Shown here one piece after another: positions 5,290 to 8,495 of a stretch of DNA of 8,495 nucleotides; the stretch's first letter is position 1; each line of letters opens with the position of its first letter. The translations under genes were made by a program, and so were the position numbers. A model generated the notes under the pieces. That model did not search any database. It was not told the origin of the DNA and saw only the letters and a program-made list of their open reading frames with translations. Source of the stretch: Auritidibacter sp. Marseille-P8566. GTDB lineage: Bacteria; Bacteroidota; Bacteroidia; Flavobacteriales; Flavobacteriaceae. The stretch lies in NCBI GenBank assembly GCA_943325595.2, contig CALPQA020000059.1, forward strand, positions 1 through 8,495. Direction: 5' to 3'.

Positions 5290-6591
5290 TTATTTCTTCT
5301 TGAGTTTGTCGATTCCCGAACTCACCACAATTTTATCGCCTGAATTCAACTCTTTTGTAACTGTAGTATAAGGTCCTATAATAACAACATCTCCTTTTTT
5401 GAGACCTGAAGTTACTTCGATATTGGTGTCGTCTTGAATTCCTGTTTTTATAATTCTGATTTTAGCTTTATCCCCAACTTTCACGAATACGCATTCGAAT
5501 TTTTTGTCGCTTTTGGGAGCAATTTTATTTTCTTTGGCTTCTGGATCTTCAACAACTATTTTAGAAGTTGCAGTTGTATCTGATTTTACAACAATAGAAC
5601 TAATTGGCACTCCAATAACATTTTCTTTTCTAGTAGTTATAATATCAACTGTAGCAGTCATTCCTGGTCTAAAAGGAGAATAGCTTGAAGGTTTTCCTTC
5701 TAATAAATCCATATAAGATTCTTTTAGAATTCGGATTTTTACTTTGAAATTGGTAACTTGATCTGCCGTTAAAGCTGTACTTGCTGAATTGGAAATACTC
5801 GTTACAATTCCTTTGAATTCTTTTTTCAAATAGGCATCAACTTCCACTTTTGCAGAATCGCCAACGTTAATTTTTACAATATCATTTTCGTTTACATCCA
5901 CTTCAACTTCCATGTTGTTCAAATTGGCAACACGAAGAATTTCAGTTCCAGTCATTTGTTGTGTTCCTAAAACGCGTTCTCCTAATTCAACATTTAACAT
6001 CGAAATAGTTCCGTCTGCTGGTGCATAAATCGTAGTTCTTCCTAAGTTGTCTTTAGCTTCATTTACCGTTGCAGAGGCACTTTGTACATTGTAATACGCT
6101 GATTCTTTGGTAGCTTTGGCAACTTCAAAAGAAGCGATTGCTTTGTCCCAATCCGATTTTGAAATAATCCCTTTATCAAATAATGTTTTACTTCTGTCAT
6201 AATTTGATTTGGCTTCTTTGAAAGAGGCATCTGCCTGACTCAAACCTGCCTTTGTACCTGATAAATTAGAAATCGTACGTTTGTAACCAGACGTATATAA
6301 ATCAGGATTTATTTTTACTAACAAATCTCCTTTTTTAACAACTTGTCCTTCTTTAACAGGCAACGCAATAATTTCACCCGAAACTTCTGACGATATTTTT
6401 ACTTCAATTTCAGGTTGGATTTTCCCAGTTGCCGAAACCGTTTCTACCACCGTAATTTCATTTACAGTTGCAATTTCAACTTCAGTTCCCTTGTCTTTTT
6501 TACCAATAACACCTGTTTTTGAAAGTACTAATAATACCACAATAAGCGCTACTGCTGAACCTAATAAAATATAAATTGTTTTCTTTGACAT
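5290..6591 (-). CDS. Periplasmic adaptor (membrane fusion) subunit of a tripartite efflux system
   Basis: This 433-residue HlyD/AcrA/MacA-type adaptor would bridge an inner-membrane transporter and a TolC-like channel. A short basic N-terminus and one membrane segment (about 7-24, IYILLGSAVALIVVLLVL) anchor it in the inner membrane with the rest in the periplasm. Domains in order are a first lipoyl half around 60-95 (GKIQPEIEVKISSEVSGEI, then VKEGQVVKKGDLLVKI), a coiled-coil hairpin at about 100-185 rich in Ala, Lys and Glu, a second lipoyl half at 186-222 (TIYAPADGTI), a beta-barrel at about 225-320 with FRPGMTATVDI, and a membrane-proximal domain to about 420 (GLKKGDVVIIGP). A charged insertion lies near 337-365. 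The layout is closer to the MacA-like type found with ABC pumps than to AcrA, but the pump partner cannot be fixed. It follows the TolC-like gene by 5 bases. Confidence 0.92.
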   Translation of the reverse strand: MSKKTIYILLGSAVALIVVLLVLSKTGVIGKKDKGTEVEIATVNEITVVETVSATGKIQPEIEVKISSEVSGEIIALPVKEGQVVKKGDLLVKINPDLYTSGYKRTISNLSGTKAGLSQADASFKEAKSNYDRSKTLFDKGIISKSDWDKAIASFEVAKATKESAYYNVQSASATVNEAKDNLGRTTIYAPADGTISMLNVELGERVLGTQQMTGTEILRVANLNNMEVEVDVNENDIVKINVGDSAKVEVDAYLKKEFKGIVTSISNSASTALTADQVTNFKVKIRILKESYMDLLEGKPSSYSPFRPGMTATVDIITTRKENVIGVPISSIVVKSDTTATSKIVVEDPEAKENKIAPKSDKKFECVFVKVGDKAKIRIIKTGIQDDTNIEVTSGLKKGDVVIIGPYTTVTKELNSGDKIVVSSGIDKLKKK

Positions 6592-6596
6592 GATAC

Positions 6597-7973
6597 TTAC
6601 TGTTTTTTAATGATTGGAATTCCAAAATAGAATTCGATTACTTTTACTCGGAATATATAATCGTATTTTGTTCTAACGACTTCTGATTGTGCATTTACGA
6701 ATAATGTTTGCGATTGGTTTAAGTCAAAAGCATTCAACATTCCAACGGCGAATTTTTCTTTGGCATAGGTGTAGGCTTCTTGTCTCGCTTCTAAAGTGAT
6801 TAATGCCGATTCATGTGCTTTCATTGCGCCTTTTGCATCGGTAAAAGCCGTATAAACATTTCTTTCCAAATCTAATTCTTGTTGGCTAAATGCAATTTTT
6901 GAACGATCTAAAGCTATCTTAGAACGGTCAACATTGTTGCGAACAGAAAAACCATTCAACACTGGAATATTCATTTGAAGTCCAAAGGAATGTCCTTTAT
7001 TGTTATCAAATTGAGTGAAAACCGGAAGTGCTGGCGCAAGAATTGGAGTTGTACCATTATAACCTATAACCCGATCAGAATATCCTGCTCTGGTACTTAA
7101 ACTATAAAACCCTTGTAAACTTGGTTGGTACGCTCCTTTCGCAATTTTCAAATCGCGTTCTGCTACTTCCAAATTGGTTTTTGCGATTTTCAATTCTACG
7201 CGTTCTTTTTTTGCTTTTGCAAATATTAAAGCGGGGGTTTCTAGTAAAGTTGTACTTTCTTTTGCATCATAATTGGTTTCAGCTACATCAAAATCGTGAA
7301 AATTATCTAATTGTAATAATTGTGCCAAACTTAATTTTGAAATCAACAACGCGTTTTCGGCAGTTACAATCGCTTGATTATTGGTAGCAACCGTGGCTTT
7401 AATATCCAATAAATCACCACGAGGAACTACGCCTGCATTTACTAATTCTTGCGAACGAAGCAATTGCTTTTCATTATTTGACAATTGTTCTTTTTGAACT
7501 TTTAGGTTTTCTTTATTAAATAGGATCTGTAGAAATGCATTGGCTACATTCAAAGAAACATCATCTTTCATTTTTGAAAGTTGGTATTGGGAAGCTACAA
7601 TTGCAAGATTGGCTCTTCGCAAACGGTTTTGATTTTGCATTCCGTTATAAATAGCAACGCTGGAATTAATTCCCGCAGAAGTAAATTGAGTTGTTTGATT
7701 TTGTAATAAACCTGTTGTAATGTTTTGGTTTAAACCAATGTTCCATGAATGGGAACCATTGATATTAACAGTTGGGAGAAAATTTCCTATCGCTGCCGAT
7801 TTTTCAATTGAGGCCGACTTGGTATCTAACTCAGATTGTTTGATAGAAATATTGTTCTTGATGGCATAATCAACACATTCTTCTAAAGTCCACTTTTTGG
7901 ATTGCGCTTGAGAAAGCAAACCTAAAAAAAGCACTAAAACCAATGTGATTTTACTAATAATCGTTTGTTTCAT
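6597..7973 (-). CDS. TolC-family outer-membrane efflux channel
   Basis: This 458-residue protein is an outer-membrane factor that forms the exit duct of a tripartite exporter. It begins with a signal peptide (MKQTIISKITLVLVLFLGLLSQAQS; hydrophobic core about 8-20, cleavage probably between residues 23 and 25), followed by KKWTLEECVDYAIKNNISI, the usual opening of Bacteroidota TolC homologues. The body has two repeated helical halves with long Ala/Leu/Asn/Gln-rich helices, and GVVPRGDLLDIKATVA and GMLNAFDLNQSQTLF occur at equivalent places in the two repeats, as expected of the family. It is the first gene of the minus-strand operon; the adaptor starts 5 bases after its stop codon. No inner-membrane pump is encoded in the window, so the substrate cannot be given. 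Confidence 0.93.
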   Translation of the reverse strand: MKQTIISKITLVLVLFLGLLSQAQSKKWTLEECVDYAIKNNISIKQSELDTKSASIEKSAAIGNFLPTVNINGSHSWNIGLNQNITTGLLQNQTTQFTSAGINSSVAIYNGMQNQNRLRRANLAIVASQYQLSKMKDDVSLNVANAFLQILFNKENLKVQKEQLSNNEKQLLRSQELVNAGVVPRGDLLDIKATVATNNQAIVTAENALLISKLSLAQLLQLDNFHDFDVAETNYDAKESTTLLETPALIFAKAKKERVELKIAKTNLEVAERDLKIAKGAYQPSLQGFYSLSTRAGYSDRVIGYNGTTPILAPALPVFTQFDNNKGHSFGLQMNIPVLNGFSVRNNVDRSKIALDRSKIAFSQQELDLERNVYTAFTDAKGAMKAHESALITLEARQEAYTYAKEKFAVGMLNAFDLNQSQTLFVNAQSEVVRTKYDYIFRVKVIEFYFGIPIIKKQ

Positions 7974-8007
7974 AAGATACTAAATTCTAAATCGGTTGAT
8001 ACAATTG

Positions 8008-8040
8008 CAAATTTAACTTTTTTTAGCAATTTAAACTAAA
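8008..8040 (-). promoter_or_regulatory. Promoter of the tolC-like/adaptor/tsaB operon
   Basis: On the minus strand, TAAATTTG (complement of 8008-8015) matches TAnnTTTG exactly and lies 34 bases before the ATG. TTTAG (complement of 8036-8040) is 20 bases further upstream and is an imperfect match to the -33 TTTG. This is the only good promoter match upstream of the three-gene unit. Confidence 0.5.
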
Positions 8041-8050
8041 TTTAACTTAA

Positions 8051-8060
8051 TCTTATAAGA
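8051..8060. promoter_or_regulatory. Perfect 10-base palindrome in the divergent promoter region
   Basis: TCTTATAAGA at 8051-8060 is a perfect palindrome. It lies just upstream of the -33 candidate of the minus-strand operon and about 55 bases upstream of the -7 element of the DUF4403 gene. The place suits an operator for a dimeric regulator, but one short AT-rich palindrome can arise by chance and no regulator gene is in the window. Confidence 0.25.
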
Positions 8061-8114
8061 CGATTCTTAGAAAATTATGTTACTGGAATTTTAGCATTTG
8101 AGTGAAAATAAAAT

Positions 8115-8122
8115 TAATTTTG
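8115..8122 (+). promoter_or_regulatory. -7 promoter element of the DUF4403 lipoprotein gene
   Basis: TAATTTTG at 8115-8122 matches TAnnTTTG exactly and lies 30 bases before the chosen TTG start. A TTTG at 8097-8100 is only 14 bases upstream, shorter than the usual -33 spacing, so the upstream half is uncertain. The element also argues against the in-frame GTG at 8102 and TTG at 8120 as starts. Confidence 0.45.
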
Positions 8123-8152
8123 TACTTACAATCTAATTCACAAAAAATCGTT

Positions 8153-8495
8153 TTGAAAACTCTCTCTAAAATTGCGTTTCTTATAGTACTAACTCTTTTT
8201 TCAAGTTGTGCAACTACCTCAAAAATTACTGCCTTGAAACCGGAACCAGACGATGCTTCGCCTTTGGTTTATGAAAATACGCCTTCGTTTATTAGTATTC
8301 CAATTGCTATCAAATTACAAGATATTGAAAATCAAACCAATAAATTCATGAATGGTTTGATCTATGAAGACAACACCATTGAGGACGATGATATTGAAAT
8401 GAAGATTTGGAAATTGGCTCCCATTTCAATCAAAAATACGGATGGAAAAATCACGACTGTTTTACCTTTAAAAACAACCGTGAAATATAGAATTG
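8153..8495 (+). CDS. DUF4403 family lipoprotein, N-terminal part (3' end outside window)
   Basis: The frame is open from here to the window end, giving 114 codons. I chose the TTG at 8153 as start because it yields a compact lipoprotein signal: MKTLSKIAFLIVLTLFSSC, with Lys near the N-terminus, a hydrophobic core and a lipobox ending at C19, followed by ATTSK. The same frame is open back to a TGA at 8099-8101, but the earlier GTG (8102) and TTG (8120) would add a non-signal-like extension and lie in or before the promoter. After the signal, PSFISIPIAIKLQDIENQTNKF and GLIYEDNTIEDDDIEMKIWKLAPI match my recollection of the N-terminus of DUF4403 proteins (usually about 450-520 residues). The family has no known function; export and lipid anchoring place it in the envelope. 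It is transcribed divergently from the TolC-like operon. Confidence 0.8.
   Translation, partial: MKTLSKIAFLIVLTLFSSCATTSKITALKPEPDDASPLVYENTPSFISIPIAIKLQDIENQTNKFMNGLIYEDNTIEDDDIEMKIWKLAPISIKNTDGKITTVLPLKTTVKYRI

Noticed and set aside
7121..7387. Plus-strand open frame of 88 codons opposite the TolC-like gene
   Set aside because: Its Leu/Phe/Gln-rich translation is what the reverse of a coiled-coil gene gives; no start context or homology is seen.
8102..8122. GTG at 8102 or TTG at 8120 as the start of the DUF4403 gene
   Set aside because: Both would prepend residues that spoil the lipoprotein signal and would lie before or within the -7 element at 8115-8122.

Overview
The window looks like a chromosomal segment from a member of the Bacteroidota, most probably Flavobacterium or a close relative. 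The evidence is AT-rich DNA, A-rich stretches instead of strong Shine-Dalgarno sites, several matches to the Bacteroidota -7 promoter element TAnnTTTG, and proteins that read like Flavobacteriaceae versions of their families (DUF885, Mrp, NFU, DUF3050, DUF4403). No prophage, insertion sequence, CRISPR array, tRNA or rRNA was seen.

Layout. Bases 2-472 (+) are the 3' end of a DUF885 peptidase-like gene. Bases 601-2010 (+) hold an Fe-S assembly pair: an Mrp/NBP35-type P-loop ATPase and a small NFU (NifU C-terminal) carrier. The next 255 bases are non-coding and contain a GC-rich, repeat-structured element (about 2019-2160) unlike its surroundings. Bases 2266-3660 (+) encode a thioredoxin-reductase-like ferredoxin-NADP reductase and, 3 bases later, an adrenodoxin-type [2Fe-2S] ferredoxin, ending in a hairpin terminator shared with the convergent gene. 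Bases 3696-4481 (-) encode a DUF3050 protein with a heme-oxygenase-like fold. Bases 4593-7973 (-) form a probable operon transcribed tolC-like, periplasmic adaptor, tsaB. A 179-base divergent promoter region separates it from a DUF4403 lipoprotein gene (8153 onward, +), cut by the window end.

How they fit. The left half has an iron-sulfur and redox theme: Mrp and NFU would load or transfer clusters, and the reductase and ferredoxin form a self-contained NAD(P)H-to-ferredoxin electron chain. The DUF3050 protein next door keeps a His/Glu/Asp pattern resembling heme-oxygenase-like di-iron oxidases, so it could be a user of such electrons, although it is transcribed on the other strand. The right half is cell-envelope export: an outer-membrane channel and an inner-membrane-anchored adaptor with no cognate pump in view, followed by the tRNA-modification gene tsaB.

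Most of this is ordinary core-genome content. The points most worth a second look are an Mrp that lacks the usual CxxC and has a single cysteine near its C-terminus, the metal-ligand-like pattern in DUF3050, the intergenic repeat element, and the DUF3050 promoter buried in the tsaB terminator.
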